Source: Streptomyces sp. MST-110588 (GTDB taxonomy: Bacteria; Actinomycetota; Actinomycetes; Streptomycetales; Streptomycetaceae). Taken from it: a stretch of 64,000 nucleotides of DNA. Under the pieces are notes generated by a model. That model was not told the origin of the DNA and ran no database searches. It worked only from the letters and a program-made list of their open reading frames with translations. Location of the stretch: positions 6,144,001-6,208,000 of the forward strand of contig NZ_CP074380.1 of assembly GCF_022695595.1 (NCBI RefSeq), read 5' to 3'. The translations under genes and the position numbers were made by a program. Shown in pieces: positions 1 through 8,518 of this stretch; position 1 is the first letter of the stretch; each line of letters starts with the position of its first letter.

Positions 1-195
1 GCCGTGCAGGTGGGCGTGGGCGAAGCGCAGCCAGCGGGCTTCGCAGTGGAAGCCCAGGATGGCCTGGGCCACGGCCAGGGTGACCAGTTCGGCGTCGGTC
101 AGCCGAGGCGGCCGCCCACGCCAGCGCGGGGTCTTCAAACGGTCATCGATATGCACGTACAGTGCCGTCAAGAGGGTGTCTAAATCGGTCGTCAC
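1..195 (-). mobile_element. Transposase N-terminus, IS982-type, cut by window edge
   Basis: Reading leftward from a GTG at 193-195 gives 65 residues that run off the left edge. The start VTTDLDTLLTALYVHIDD, then RLTDAELVTLAVAQAILGF and EARWLRFA, matches the N-terminal helical part of actinobacterial IS982-family transposases as I remember them. The DDE catalytic core lies outside the window, so I cannot say whether the element is intact. No terminal inverted repeat is obvious to the right of the start. The fragment marks the accessory segment that also holds the next two genes. Confidence 0.7.
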
Positions 196-662
196 AACCC
201 GATGTTGGACACCCTCCCTGCGTCTGAGAACCCCGCAATCGGAACTATTCGTCTAGTCGCGCACCCGATGCCTCCACGCCAGGGAGGGCGCCATTGAGCT
301 GACGATCCTGGAAGCTGCTTGCCAGCGCATGGGCCATGTGGACTTCCAGGCGGCGCTGGTGTGCCTTGTCACTCGCATGCGATGGCGTTTGATCCGGGTG
401 GTCCAGCCGTAGCTTCTCATCGGGTTCCGAAACGGCGGGATGGGAGCCCGGGCTTCAGGCAACGGGCAGGCCGTTCGGCGGTCGTCCTGTCAGTGCCTTC
501 TGCTACACATGTATTGAGTCGAGCATGTGTGCGAATCGGGGGGTGTGACTCATGGCAACTACCTTGCCCATGGTCGGTACCCAAAGACAGGGCCGGCAGG
601 CCCTATTCCCCGTCGGCCTGTGTCGCCTTATCCTCACGATCACGCGAGGGGGAGGGGCACCT
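196..662. other. Gene-poor stretch between the insertion-sequence fragment and the DUF4365 gene
   Basis: No convincing gene is present. A short + frame ending at a TAG near 408 could be a coding remnant, but it has no start or recognisable motif. The last 100 bases probably carry the promoter for the two-gene unit that follows. Confidence 0.4.
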
Positions 663-1166
663 GTGGCGACAGAGGCAACGAGTTGGCAGAAGGAACAAGT
701 CAGCCGGGCCTATGTGCATGCCCTCGCTACACAGGGTGGTTACACCCTCTGCGACTGGAACGTGGACAAGGACGGCGTCGACGTCACCCTCCGCTCAGGT
801 GCGTGGATGGTGGACATCCAGCTCAAGTGCACACAGAGCCCCCGCATCGTCCGCGGTGGATTCAGCTTTGACCTCGACATCGAGACGTACGACAAGCTGC
901 GCGACCCCGATCGTTCGGCCCCGGGCCATCTCGCGTTGCTGATCGTGCCTCCGGACATCGGACGATGGGTCATCCACCAGCAGGAATCGATCATTCTCGC
1001 ATGCCATGGCTACTGGGCCTCTCTCCATGGACTGGGGGCTGCGAACGGCAGCGCCACCACGGCGATCCACTTACCCGAGCATCAGCAGCTCACGGTGAAA
1101 GCCATGGGCACCATGTTCGACGCCGCGCGTCGTATGACCAGCCCTGCCGGCCGAGGGGTGAACTGA
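663..1166 (+). CDS. DUF4365-domain protein, PD-(D/E)XK nuclease-like fold
   Basis: This encodes 167 aa from a GTG preceded by a strong purine-rich site (GGGGGAGG). An ATG further upstream at 552 is in frame but lacks such a site and would add a low-quality extension. The core reads DKDGVDVTL then WMVDIQLKCT, the D...QxK pattern of DUF4365 proteins, a family placed in the PD-(D/E)XK nuclease/restriction-like superfamily. DNA or RNA cleavage is therefore a family-based inference; no activity is shown. The gene ends one base before the start of the next gene, so the two are almost surely cotranscribed. The neighbouring transposase fragment and accessory location suggest horizontal acquisition. 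Confidence 0.75.
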   Translation: MATEATSWQKEQVSRAYVHALATQGGYTLCDWNVDKDGVDVTLRSGAWMVDIQLKCTQSPRIVRGGFSFDLDIETYDKLRDPDRSAPGHLALLIVPPDIGRWVIHQQESIILACHGYWASLHGLGAANGSATTAIHLPEHQQLTVKAMGTMFDAARRMTSPAGRGVN

Positions 1167-1167
1167 C

Positions 1168-2304
1168 GTGGTGCGTATCGATCCCGACTTCGGCCCCGAA
1201 GAAATCCGGAGCTACCTCAAAGTAACCGGCTGGTCGCCGGTCTCGGGCAGCGACTTGGCCGAACTGTGGCGCCTTCCCGGCTCGGCCGAGGAAGTCGTCC
1301 TGGTCCCGATGAAACCGGGAGCCCCGGATTTCGCGAAGCGGACCAGCATCCTGCTGAATGATCTGTCCCGCATCGAGTCCCGCGACACCGTCGCCGTGCA
1401 TGATGCCATCGCCACCGTGTACCACGACGTCACTGATCTCAGAGCCTCCCATCCCTCGCTCAGCGACGGCTCCATCCCGCTGGAGGCAGGGTACGAACTG
1501 TTCATCTCCGCCAAGCGCCTGCGCGTGGCCTCCGCAGCCGCGGCGATCCGCCGGCAGGGGCACTTCCGCAACTTTCCTGCCCGCGCTCGTGACCAGGCCC
1601 GAGAAGTCCGGCTGGGGCAGACACGCCGCGGTTCGTACATCGTGCCCATCATCAGCCAGGCCCGTTCTCCGGAGGATGTGTACACCCCGCAGCAGGAGCA
1701 CATCGACATCGAGGTCGAGGAGACGCTCTTCGACCGGCGCGTCACCGCCACCATGTCCCGTGCCTTGGGCGTGCTGGAGGAGATGGCGAGCGCCGATCGT
1801 CATCCCACCCTCAGTGAGATCGCCGACTCGGTCGGCGAGGGTGTCTCGTACGAGCTGTGCCAGGCATTGACCAAGGTGGTCAATGCGGAATCGGTCGCCG
1901 CACTGGACATCACGTTCAACTGGTCCCGAGTCGCTGCTCCGCCCCCCGGCTCTTCCGGCCGGGTGGAGTTCAACCGTGAAGCGATCGACATCGTGGACCG
2001 CGTCTCCCAGCACCTGAAGACGCAGCTCTACACCCGCGAGCATGTGATCTACGGTGTCATCACCGACCTGAGCCGCCGCCCCGATGAGGAAACCGGCCGC
2101 GTCGGCATCGAGACGCTGATCAAGCGGCGGCGCAGGACGGTCTGGATCGACCTTGCCGACGAGCCGTACCACCTGGCGGTCCGCTGCCACGACACCGGCA
2201 TGCCCGTCAGGGTCCGTGGCGTACTGAGCAGCCCACCGGGCGGGACGGCTTCGATGGAAGTACGCCAGTTCGGCGCCGACACCTCACTCGGCTCTGACGA
2301 GTGA
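1168..2304 (+). CDS. Unknown 378-aa protein coupled to the DUF4365 gene
   Basis: Tandem GTG codons at 1168 and 1171 follow the DUF4365 stop by one base, so either may be the start and translation is probably coupled. I do not recognise the family. The first ~120 residues look like a mixed alpha/beta domain. The middle (about 120-260) is helical and charged, with a possible winged-helix-like stretch (HPTLSEIADSVGEGVSYELCQAL). The last ~100 residues, from REAIDIVDRVSQHL, are rich in beta strands with many Val/Arg (TVWIDL, YHLAVRCHDTGMPVRVRGVL) and could be an OB- or binding-type domain. There is no signal peptide or membrane segment, so it is likely cytoplasmic. It may sense or regulate the nuclease-like partner; that is inference from adjacency only. 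Confidence 0.75.
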   Translation: MVRIDPDFGPEEIRSYLKVTGWSPVSGSDLAELWRLPGSAEEVVLVPMKPGAPDFAKRTSILLNDLSRIESRDTVAVHDAIATVYHDVTDLRASHPSLSDGSIPLEAGYELFISAKRLRVASAAAAIRRQGHFRNFPARARDQAREVRLGQTRRGSYIVPIISQARSPEDVYTPQQEHIDIEVEETLFDRRVTATMSRALGVLEEMASADRHPTLSEIADSVGEGVSYELCQALTKVVNAESVAALDITFNWSRVAAPPPGSSGRVEFNREAIDIVDRVSQHLKTQLYTREHVIYGVITDLSRRPDEETGRVGIETLIKRRRRTVWIDLADEPYHLAVRCHDTGMPVRVRGVLSSPPGGTASMEVRQFGADTSLGSDE

Positions 2305-2402
2305 CGTCCGGCGCCCGTCTGCGCGTACCGACGTAAGGTTCCGGACTTATGGAAAACCGGGGTTCCTGGCTCGTATCCAGGGCCGTCTGGGGACCAATGC
2401 AC

Positions 2403-2448
2403 TGAGCCCCTGCCGACCACCCGCTCAGGCGAGGGGGACAGGGGCTCA
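2403..2448 (+). terminator. Hairpin downstream of the two-gene unit
   Basis: A perfect 10-bp inverted repeat (TGAGCCCCTG / CAGGGGCTCA) with a 26-base loop lies about 100 bases after the stop of the 378-aa gene. It has no U-tract. It probably ends the two-gene transcript. The 160 bases to the glnA stop contain nothing else I recognise. Confidence 0.45.
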
Positions 2449-2611
2449 GGTCACTGTCGAACCGGCGCAACGACGGCGAATTCGTCACCCGTTGCACATC
2501 CGGCGCCACAACAGCTCGGAAGGGAGCGAGGGCCTGCGAGAACAATCGCGAAGCGATTTCGCGGTCATGGGCGCTTTCCGGGTTCCGACCCAGGTCAGCG
2601 AGTTCCGCCCT

Positions 2612-4021
2612 TTAGATGTCGTAGTACAGCTCGAACTCGTGGGGGTGGGGGCGGAGCTGGATGGGGGCGATTTCGTTGGTGCGCTTGTAGTCGATCCAGG
2701 TTTCGATCAGGTCGGAGGTGAAGACGCCGCCCTGCTGGAGGTACTCGTTGTCAGCTTCGAGGGCGTCGAGGACGGCGGGGAGGGAGGTGGGGACCTGGGG
2801 GACGCCGGCGTGCTCTTCGGGGGCGAGTTCGTAGAGGTCCTTGTCGATCGGCTCGGCGGGCTCGATCTTGTTCTTGACGCCGTCCAGGCCGGCCAGGAGG
2901 AGGGCGGAGAAGGCCAGGTAGGGGTTGGAGGACGGGTCGGGGGCGCGGAACTCGACGCGCTTGGCCTTCGGGTTGGAGCCGGTGATCGGGATGCGCATGG
3001 CGGCGGAGCGGTTGCGCTGGGAGTAGACCAGGTTGACCGGGGCCTCGAAGCCGGGGACCAGGCGGTGGTAGGAGTTCACCGTCGGGTTGGTGAAGGCCAG
3101 GAGGGAGGGGGCGTGCTTGAGGATGCCGCCGATGTAGTAGCGGGCGGTGTCCGAGAGGCCCGCGTAGCCCTGCTCGTCGTAGAAGAGGGGCTCGCCGCCG
3201 GACCACAGGGACTGGTGGACGTGCATGCCGGAGCCGTTGTCGCCGAAGATCGGCTTGGGCATGAAGGTCGCGGTCTTGCCGTTGCGCCAGGCGACGTTCT
3301 TCACGATGTACTTGAAGAGCATCAGGTCGTCGGCGGCGGCGAGGAGGGTGTTGAACTTGTAGTTGATCTCCGCCTGGCCGGCCGTGCCCACCTCGTGGTG
3401 CTGGCGCTCGACCTGGAGGCCGGCCTTGTCCAGTTCGAGGGAGATCTCGGCGCGCAGGTCGGCGAAGTGGTCGACCGGCGGGGCCGGGAAGTAGCCGCCC
3501 TTGTAGCGGACCTTGTAGCCGCGGTTGTTGTCCTCGGAGCCGGTGTTCCAGGCGCCGGCCTCGGAGTCGATCTCGTACACCGAGCGGTTCGCGGCCGTCT
3601 CGAAGCGGACGTTGTCGAAGACGTAGAACTCCGCCTCCGGGCCGAAGAACGCGGTGTCGGCGATGCCGGTGGAGGCGAGGTAGGCCTCGGCCTTCTTGGC
3701 CACGTTGCGCGGGTCACGGCTGTACTGCTCGCCGGTGATCGGGTCGTGGATGAAGAAGTTGATGTTGAGGGTCTTGTCGCGGCGGAACGGGTCCACGCGG
3801 GCGGTGGACAGATCGGCGCGCAGGGCCATGTCGGACTCGTGGATGGCCTGGAAGCCGCGGATCGAGGAGCCGTCGAACGCCAGCTCCTCCGCCGGGTCGA
3901 ACGCCTGAGCCGGCACCGTGAAGTGCTGCATCACCCCGGGCAGGTCGCAGAAGCGGACGTCGACGAACTTGACGTCCTCGTCCGCGATGAACTTCTTGGC
4001 CTCGTCGGCGTTGTGGAACAT
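2612..4021 (-). CDS. glnA: Glutamine synthetase type I
   Basis: 469 aa, the usual GSI length. The enzyme joins ammonium to glutamate using ATP. The N-terminal beta-grasp domain begins [19 protein letters not shown]. Family motifs follow: FDGSSIRGF, the metal/glutamate region [24 protein letters not shown], and the adenylylation-site Tyr in [11 protein letters not shown], so activity is probably controlled by GlnE-type adenylylation. The start is set by a strong AGGAGGAG site 5-6 bases upstream of the ATG. Longer upstream reading is unlikely because it would run through the GlnR operator. The gene is monocistronic and divergent from the RDD gene. Expression should respond to nitrogen through GlnR. 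Confidence 0.97.
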   Translation of the reverse strand: MFHNADEAKKFIADEDVKFVDVRFCDLPGVMQHFTVPAQAFDPAEELAFDGSSIRGFQAIHESDMALRADLSTARVDPFRRDKTLNINFFIHDPITGEQYSRDPRNVAKKAEAYLASTGIADTAFFGPEAEFYVFDNVRFETAANRSVYEIDSEAGAWNTGSEDNNRGYKVRYKGGYFPAPPVDHFADLRAEISLELDKAGLQVERQHHEVGTAGQAEINYKFNTLLAAADDLMLFKYIVKNVAWRNGKTATFMPKPIFGDNGSGMHVHQSLWSGGEPLFYDEQGYAGLSDTARYYIGGILKHAPSLLAFTNPTVNSYHRLVPGFEAPVNLVYSQRNRSAAMRIPITGSNPKAKRVEFRAPDPSSNPYLAFSALLLAGLDGVKNKIEPAEPIDKDLYELAPEEHAGVPQVPTSLPAVLDALEADNEYLQQGGVFTSDLIETWIDYKRTNEIAPIQLRPHPHEFELYYDI

Positions 4022-4105
4022 CCAACTCCTCCTAGCCCGGTCACCGGTCGGCGGACGCGGGGTTGCTACTGGGGGCGCGTCCATGTACGGCGGCGCGCTC
4101 GCCCG

Positions 4106-4159
4106 ACCATAAGCAGGCGGGATTTCCCAAGCATGACCCATTTGTTTCGCCGAGGTTAA
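4106..4159 (-). promoter_or_regulatory. GlnR operator (two boxes) and putative -10 of glnA
   Basis: On the minus strand, 4159 to 4122 reads TTAAC-n6-GAAAC-n6-GTCAT-n6-GAAAT. This is two adjacent copies of the GlnR consensus gTnAc-n6-GaAAc with exact 6-base spacers. A TATGGT hexamer at 4111-4106 just downstream could be the -10. The layout matches the known GlnR-activated glnA promoters of Streptomyces. The -10 assignment is weaker than the operator. Confidence 0.85.
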
Positions 4160-4269
4160 CCGCCGCGCGGTGCGTTCTCCGCCTCGCGCTCGGCCCGAGC
4201 GGGGCACCCGGCGCCCGGCGCGGTGCCCCGCCGCCCCGGGAACGTATGCGGTCGCAGTACCGTGGACGG

Positions 4270-4737
4270 GTGGACAACAGGCAAGCAATCGGATCGTGGA
4301 TCTCCGGGCCCCGTGCGGCAGCCGAGGACATGGGCGTCGAGTTCGGGTACCGCGGGCAGCGGCTGGGGCTGCCGGAGGAGGGACCGGGCTCGATCGCGCG
4401 TCCGGGCCGTCGCTTCGCGGCCCTCTTCATCGACTGGGCACTGTGCATGCTCATCGCGTACGGGCTGCTCAGCGGCGGCAAGGCGCAGGCGGCGAGCAAC
4501 TGGGCACTGGTCGTCTTCGCCGTCCTGAGCCTGCTGACCGTCGGAACGGTCGGTTTCACGCCGGGTAAGCGGCTGGTGGGCCTGCGGGTGGTCGCGGAGG
4601 ACGGTGGCCGGCTGTCGCTGCCGCGCGTCATGGTGCGTACGGTCCTGCTCGTACTGATCATTCCGGCCGTCATCTGGGACCAGGACGGCCGCGGGCTGCA
4701 CGACCGCCTCGCCCGCGCCGTGCAGGTCCGGATCTGA
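4270..4737 (+). CDS. RDD-family membrane protein
   Basis: 155 aa from a GTG ([10 protein letters not shown]). After about 45 hydrophilic residues comes the RDD signature ([23 protein letters not shown]) with the Arg and paired Asp-like positions at the first membrane segment. A second segment ([19 protein letters not shown]), the conserved [12 protein letters not shown], a third hydrophobic segment ([15 protein letters not shown]) and a [13 protein letters not shown] tail follow. The role of such proteins is unsettled; some RDD proteins act in ion exchange. It is divergent from glnA and convergent with the DUF4191 gene. No good ribosome site precedes the GTG, so the start is the least certain part. 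Confidence 0.85.
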   Translation: MDNRQAIGSWISGPRAAAEDMGVEFGYRGQRLGLPEEGPGSIARPGRRFAALFIDWALCMLIAYGLLSGGKAQAASNWALVVFAVLSLLTVGTVGFTPGKRLVGLRVVAEDGGRLSLPRVMVRTVLLVLIIPAVIWDQDGRGLHDRLARAVQVRI

Positions 4738-4784
4738 GCCGTACCGGTACGGGCCCGAGCACCGTACCGGTACGGGCCTGAGCA
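4735..4784 (+). repeat. 23-bp tandem repeat overlapping the RDD stop codon
   Basis: Two near-identical 23-bp units (core CCGTACCGGTACGGGCC) lie at 4739-4761 and 4762-4784. The TGAGC that carries the RDD stop at 4735 is echoed after each unit (CGAGC, TGAGC), so the unit appears to include the stop. Each core is also palindromic. Confidence 0.8.
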
Positions 4785-4816
4785 GCGGGCGAGCGGGGAC
4801 ACCGCAGCGCATACGG

Positions 4817-4857
4817 GAACGCCCCGGAACCGTTTCTTCAGCGGTTCCGGGGCGTTC
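4817..4857. terminator. Bidirectional terminator between RDD and DUF4191 genes
   Basis: A perfect 16-bp stem (GAACGCCCCGGAACCG with its complement) encloses a 9-base loop between two convergent genes and is followed by TGTTT. It should serve both strands. Confidence 0.85.
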
Positions 4858-4939
4858 TGTTTCGCGTGTCCGGCGTGCGGCCGGGGCCGGCCGCGCGTGC
4901 CATCGGGGACAGTGCCTCAGTGCATCTGGGGACAGCGCC

Positions 4940-5641
4940 TCAGCGCATCTTGCCGCCGCCCTTGGGCATGCGCATGCCCTTGGGCATCGGTCCCTTTGGC
5001 ACCGGCATGTTGCTCATCAGGTCGCCGAGCGCCCGCAGCCGGTCGTTGACGGCCGTGACCTGGGCGCCGGGCAGTACGCGCGGCAGCTTCAGCAGCGTCG
5101 TACGGAGCTTCTTCAGCGGCACCTGGCCCTCGCCGTCGCCCACGACGATGTCGTGGACCGGCGCGTCGGCGACCGTACGGGCCATCCGCTTCTTCTCGGC
5201 GCCCAGCAGGCCACGCAGCCGATTGGGGTTGCCCTCGCCGACCAGCACGATGCCGGCCTTGCCGACGGCCCGGTGCACCACGTCCTGGTTGCGGTTCATC
5301 GCGACCGCCGGAGTGATCGTCCAGCCGCGGCCGACGTTCTCCAGCACCGCTGCCGCCGCACCCGGCTGGCCCTCCATCTGCCCGAAGGCGGCCCGCTCGG
5401 CGCGTCGCCCGAAGACGATCGCCATCGCGAGGAAGGCCAGCACGAAGCCCAGGATGCCCGCGAAAACGGGGTGGTCGATCAGGAAGCCGAGGGCGAGGAG
5501 AACGCCGAACACGACGATGCCCACACCGGCGACGACAAGACCGACCTTGGAGTCGACCCGACGGGTCATCTTGTAGGTCAGGGCGATCTGCTTCAGCCGC
5601 CCGGGGTTCGCAGTACTGTCTGCGTTTTCCTTCCTCGCCAT
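4940..5641 (-). CDS. DUF4191 membrane protein
   Basis: 233 aa beginning MARKENADSTANPGRLKQIA. Two adjacent hydrophobic segments (about 35-75: VGLVVAGVGIVVFGVLLALGF and FAGILGFVLAFLAMAIVFG) are followed by a soluble domain with NRNQDVVHRAVGKAGIVLVGEG. The C-terminus is Met/Pro/Lys-rich (MPKGPMPKGMRMPKGGGKMR). This is the actinobacterial DUF4191 family, which usually sits beside lipA, as here; the function is unknown. An in-frame extension upstream has no ribosome site and would overlap the next gene, so the ATG at 5641 is preferred. Confidence 0.88.
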   Translation of the reverse strand: MARKENADSTANPGRLKQIALTYKMTRRVDSKVGLVVAGVGIVVFGVLLALGFLIDHPVFAGILGFVLAFLAMAIVFGRRAERAAFGQMEGQPGAAAAVLENVGRGWTITPAVAMNRNQDVVHRAVGKAGIVLVGEGNPNRLRGLLGAEKKRMARTVADAPVHDIVVGDGEGQVPLKKLRTTLLKLPRVLPGAQVTAVNDRLRALGDLMSNMPVPKGPMPKGMRMPKGGGKMR

Positions 5642-5651
5642 GAAGCGAAGT

Positions 5652-5948
5652 TTACGTGGCGCTGGGACCCTCGCTCGCCACGGCCTCCAGTACGTGCAGG
5701 GCCTCCCGCCGGTCCCTGGCCCGGCGTCGGTCCTCCAGCACCGACGTCCAGGCGTTCCGGCGGGCGGTGCGCTGGCCACCGCGCATCAGGACCGACTCCA
5801 CGGCGCGCAGCGCGTCGGTGACGGAAGGGAGACCGGCGGGGATGACCGAGGGAACGGGGAGGACGGCGGTGGCGCGAGCGGGCGCGGCCTGCATGTCGGG
5901 TTCTCCTTCAGAAAGCAGAACGGATGCGGTGTGTGAAGCCATCGTCAC
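5652..5948 (-). CDS. Small conserved hypothetical protein next to lipA
   Basis: 98 aa from GTG at 5948, or 96 aa from the ATG two codons later. It has a loose N-terminus, then SVTDALRAVESVLMRGG and a basic helical stretch (QRTARRNAWTSVLEDRRRARDRREA). It contains no membrane segment or known motif. The gap to the DUF4191 start is only 10 bases, so the two are probably cotranscribed. From memory, a similar small gene occupies this position in other Streptomyces. No strong ribosome site is visible. Confidence 0.6.
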   Translation of the reverse strand: MTMASHTASVLLSEGEPDMQAAPARATAVLPVPSVIPAGLPSVTDALRAVESVLMRGGQRTARRNAWTSVLEDRRRARDRREALHVLEAVASEGPSAT

Positions 5949-6000
5949 AGATCGGTGTTACCAATGGATGTCCCGCCGGTCAAACCCCAATGAAACGTTG

Positions 6001-6044
6001 ACGCGGCCCGCACCGCCCCCAACCTGGGGGAGTGCGGGCCGCGT
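6001..6044 (-). terminator. lipA terminator
   Basis: A 13-bp perfect stem (ACGCGGCCCGCAC / GTGCGGGCCGCGT) encloses an inner CCCCC/GGGGG pairing. It lies about 150 bases downstream of the lipA stop and before the next minus-strand gene. Confidence 0.75.
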
Positions 6045-6102
6045 CGTCCCGGTGTGTGCCAGGACTCACATTCCGGTACGGCCGGTGCGGGCCGAACCGT
6101 AC

Positions 6103-6192
6103 GGATCACGGGAGCCGTAAGGAACACGGGAGCCGTAAAGAACACGAGAACCGTACGGATCATGCGAACCGTAGGGAGCACGGGAACCGTTG
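6103..6192. repeat. 18-bp minisatellite, five units, abutting the lipA stop
   Basis: Five head-to-tail 18-bp units with consensus GGAacACGGGAgCCGTAa lie at 6103, 6121, 6139, 6157 and 6175. A degenerate sixth precedes them at 6085. The array ends two bases before the lipA stop codon, so it lies in the lipA 3' untranslated region. Confidence 0.85.
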
Positions 6193-6194
6193 CG

Positions 6195-7145
6195 TCACAC
6201 GGCCTGCGCGGAAGCCTCCACCTGGCGCTTCTCGATCGCCTGCTGGTAGAGCCGGCCGGCCCGGTAGGAGGAGCGGACCAGCGGACCGGACATGACGCCC
6301 GCGTAGCCGATCTCCTCGGCCTCCTCCTTCAGCTCCACGAACTCGGCGGGCTTGACCCAGCGCTCGATGGGGTGGTGCCGTACGGAAGGCCGCAGGTACT
6401 GCGTGATCGTTATCAGCTCGCAGCCCGCGTCGTACAGGTCCTGGAGCGCCTGGCTGATCTCCGCGCGCTCCTCGCCCATGCCCAGGATGAGGTTGGACTT
6501 GGTGACCAGCCCGGCCTCGCGCGCCTTGGTGATGACCTCCAGCGACCGTTCGTACCGGAAGCCGGGGCGGATGCGCTTGAAGATCCGCGGCACGGTCTCG
6601 ACGTTGTGCGCGAGCACCTCGGGGCGCGAGGAGAAGACCTCGGCGAGCTGCTCGGGCACCGCGTTGAAGTCGGGGATCAGCAGCTCGACGCCGGTGTCCG
6701 GCATCGCGGCGTGGATCTGCCGGACGGTCTCGGCGTACAGCCAGGCGCCGCCGTCCTCCAGGTCGTCGCGCGCCACGCCGGTGATCGTGGCGTACTTCAG
6801 GCCCATGGTGCGTACGGACTCCGCGACGCGCCGCGGCTCGTCGCGGTCCAGCGCCTGGGGCTTGCCCGTGTCGATCTGGCAGAAGTCGCAGCGCCGGGTG
6901 CACTGGTCGCCACCGATGAGGAAGGTCGCCTCGCGGTCCTCCCAACATTCGTAGATGTTGGGGCAGCCCGCCTCCTGGCAGACCGTGTGCAGGCCCTCGC
7001 TCTTGACCAGGCCCTGCAGGTGGTTGTACTCGGGGCCCATCTTCGCCCGGGTTTTGATCCACTCGGGCTTGCGCTCGATGGGGGTCTGGCTGTTCCGGAC
7101 CTCCAGGCGCAGCATCTTGCGTCCGTCGGGTGCGACAGCGGACAC
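6195..7145 (-). CDS. lipA: Lipoyl synthase
   Basis: 316 aa radical-SAM enzyme that inserts two sulfurs into protein-bound octanoate. The auxiliary cluster motif is [12 protein letters not shown] (Cx4Cx5C) and the radical-SAM motif is CTRRCDFC (Cx3Cx2C). The C-terminal serine-ligand motif is present as RSSYRAG. The GTG start ([18 protein letters not shown]) has a GGAG site 8-9 bases upstream; longer in-frame starts lack one. lipB lies upstream on the same strand, consistent with a lipB-lipA unit. The product matures lipoyl domains such as those of the SucB encoded in this window. Confidence 0.97.
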   Translation of the reverse strand: MSAVAPDGRKMLRLEVRNSQTPIERKPEWIKTRAKMGPEYNHLQGLVKSEGLHTVCQEAGCPNIYECWEDREATFLIGGDQCTRRCDFCQIDTGKPQALDRDEPRRVAESVRTMGLKYATITGVARDDLEDGGAWLYAETVRQIHAAMPDTGVELLIPDFNAVPEQLAEVFSSRPEVLAHNVETVPRIFKRIRPGFRYERSLEVITKAREAGLVTKSNLILGMGEERAEISQALQDLYDAGCELITITQYLRPSVRHHPIERWVKPAEFVELKEEAEEIGYAGVMSGPLVRSSYRAGRLYQQAIEKRQVEASAQAV

Positions 7146-7292
7146 GTCCGGCTCCCTACGACTTCGTTTCTTCGGCGTACACCAGGGTACGCCCGTAATT
7201 CGCACGTCTTTACGTGCAGGCCAACCCCGCATTGCCGGGGTGCATTCCCCTGACCGGTGAGGACAGGTAACGGTTCGGCGTCAGCGGTCCGA

Positions 7293-7376
7293 GGACGGCG
7301 GTCCAGGGGCAGCCGACCGGGGACAGCGGCCCGGGGACAGCGGTCCGGGGACAGTCGTCCGTGGGCAGCCGTCCGG
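7293..7376. repeat. 14-bp minisatellite between lipB and lipA
   Basis: Six 14-bp units of the type GGACAGCGGTCCGG run from 7293 to 7376, ending 11 bases before the lipB stop. The last four (7321, 7335, 7349, 7363) are the most alike. The array sits between lipB and lipA and could affect cotranscription. Confidence 0.8.
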
Positions 7377-7387
7377 GCGGATGACGC

Positions 7388-8203
7388 TCAGACGGCGCGG
7401 GGAAGGAGCTCGGCGCCTTCCAGGACCGCCCGCAGATGTTTCTCCACCACGGGTACCACCTCGGCGACGGTGATCTCGCGGCCCAGCTCGTTGGCGAGCG
7501 AGGTCACCCCGGCATCGCGGATGCCGCAGGGAACGATCTTGTCGAACCAGGTGTTGTCCGGGTTCACGTTCAGGGAGAAACCGTGCATGGTGACGCCCTT
7601 GGCGACCCGGATGCCGATCGCGGCCAGCTTGCGGTCCTCCCGGCGCTGGCCGGCGTTGGACGGAGCGTACTCCGGGCCGTTCAGGCGCGGGTCGAACTCC
7701 TCGTCCGCCAGGCGCGGGTCGAAGTCGAGCGAGAGGCCGCCCGGGCAGGGGCGGTCCTCCACGGGGTCGCCCAGCACCCATACGCCGCTGCGGCCCTCGA
7801 CCCGGGTGGTCTCCAGCCCCAGCTCGGCACAGGCGCGGATCAGGGCTTCTTCGAGGCGGCGTACGTGTGCGACGACGTCGACCGGGCGCGGCAGCTTCTG
7901 GATGGGGTAGCCGACGAGCTGGCCGGGACCGTGCCAGGTGATCTTGCCGCCGCGGTCCACGTCGATGACGGGGGTGCCGTCCAGGGGGCGCTCGTTGTCG
8001 GCCGTACGCCGTCCCGCCGTGTAGACCGGCGGGTGCTCCACCAGCAGACAGGTGTCCGGGATCTCGTCCGCGAACCGGGCGGCGTGCACCCTGCGCTGCT
8101 CCTGCCAGGCCGTTTCGTACTCCACGGCGCCGGCGCCGAAGCCCAGGTGCACGAAGCGCAGCCCCTCGGGTGCGGGGGTCTCCCCCCGAGAGATCGCAGT
8201 CAC
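7388..8203 (-). CDS. lipB: Octanoyl-[ACP]:protein octanoyltransferase
   Basis: 271 aa, from a GTG ([17 protein letters not shown]) preceded by GAGGAGC. It moves octanoate from acyl carrier protein to lipoyl domains, the substrate step before LipA. Motifs: [14 protein letters not shown], the glycine/histidine loop [17 protein letters not shown], the catalytic Lys in [12 protein letters not shown] and the catalytic Cys in [14 protein letters not shown]. An insertion of about 40 residues ([27 protein letters not shown]) is longer than in E. coli LipB. Longer upstream reading frames lack ribosome sites. Confidence 0.95.
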   Translation of the reverse strand: MTAISRGETPAPEGLRFVHLGFGAGAVEYETAWQEQRRVHAARFADEIPDTCLLVEHPPVYTAGRRTADNERPLDGTPVIDVDRGGKITWHGPGQLVGYPIQKLPRPVDVVAHVRRLEEALIRACAELGLETTRVEGRSGVWVLGDPVEDRPCPGGLSLDFDPRLADEEFDPRLNGPEYAPSNAGQRREDRKLAAIGIRVAKGVTMHGFSLNVNPDNTWFDKIVPCGIRDAGVTSLANELGREITVAEVVPVVEKHLRAVLEGAELLPRAV

Positions 8204-8518
8204 GACAGCTCCTCTTCGAACTTTTGTTGCGTCCTTTGCGCCCACGCCAACTGTACGGCCGGTGTGGGTGGTGCCTACAGGGGGATGGTGGGGCGACCGC
8301 GCAGAGGGCCAGGTGAGGGGCGGGTGGATGACCGAGTGGGTGACCGGCGCACGCGTACGTGCTCTGCTCACACGATCGGATGAACGCGGGGCCGATGCGG
8401 TGATAAGGGCGTCGCAGACCGTTACATTCACGCCGTTCCACGAGGGCGAGGAGCGCGCCGGACAGGGTCAGCCGAACCCGGGCAGCTCAGCCCGGAAGGC
8501 AGGAGACCGGTAAAGCTG
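8204..8518. promoter_or_regulatory. Divergent promoter region lipB / regulator
   Basis: About 315 bases separate two divergent starts. I see no gene, clear sigma-factor consensus or operator. A possible ribosome site (AGGAG at about 8500) for the + gene sits rather far from its ATG. Confidence 0.4.

Noticed and set aside
250..410. Short + frame (ELTILEAACQRMGHVDF...) as a gene or transposase end
   Set aside because: No start codon context, no recognisable motif and only about 50 residues.
2305..2611. tRNA gene or attachment site next to the accessory unit
   Set aside because: No cloverleaf or TTCGA-type loop can be folded, and no matching repeat was found on the other side.
2492..4159. Long + reading frame opposite glnA
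   Set aside because: It is the mirror of glnA, which has family motifs and a ribosome site; high-GC DNA gives long antisense frames.
6085..7376. CRISPR array
   Set aside because: The 14-18-bp units are head-to-tail with no unique spacers.
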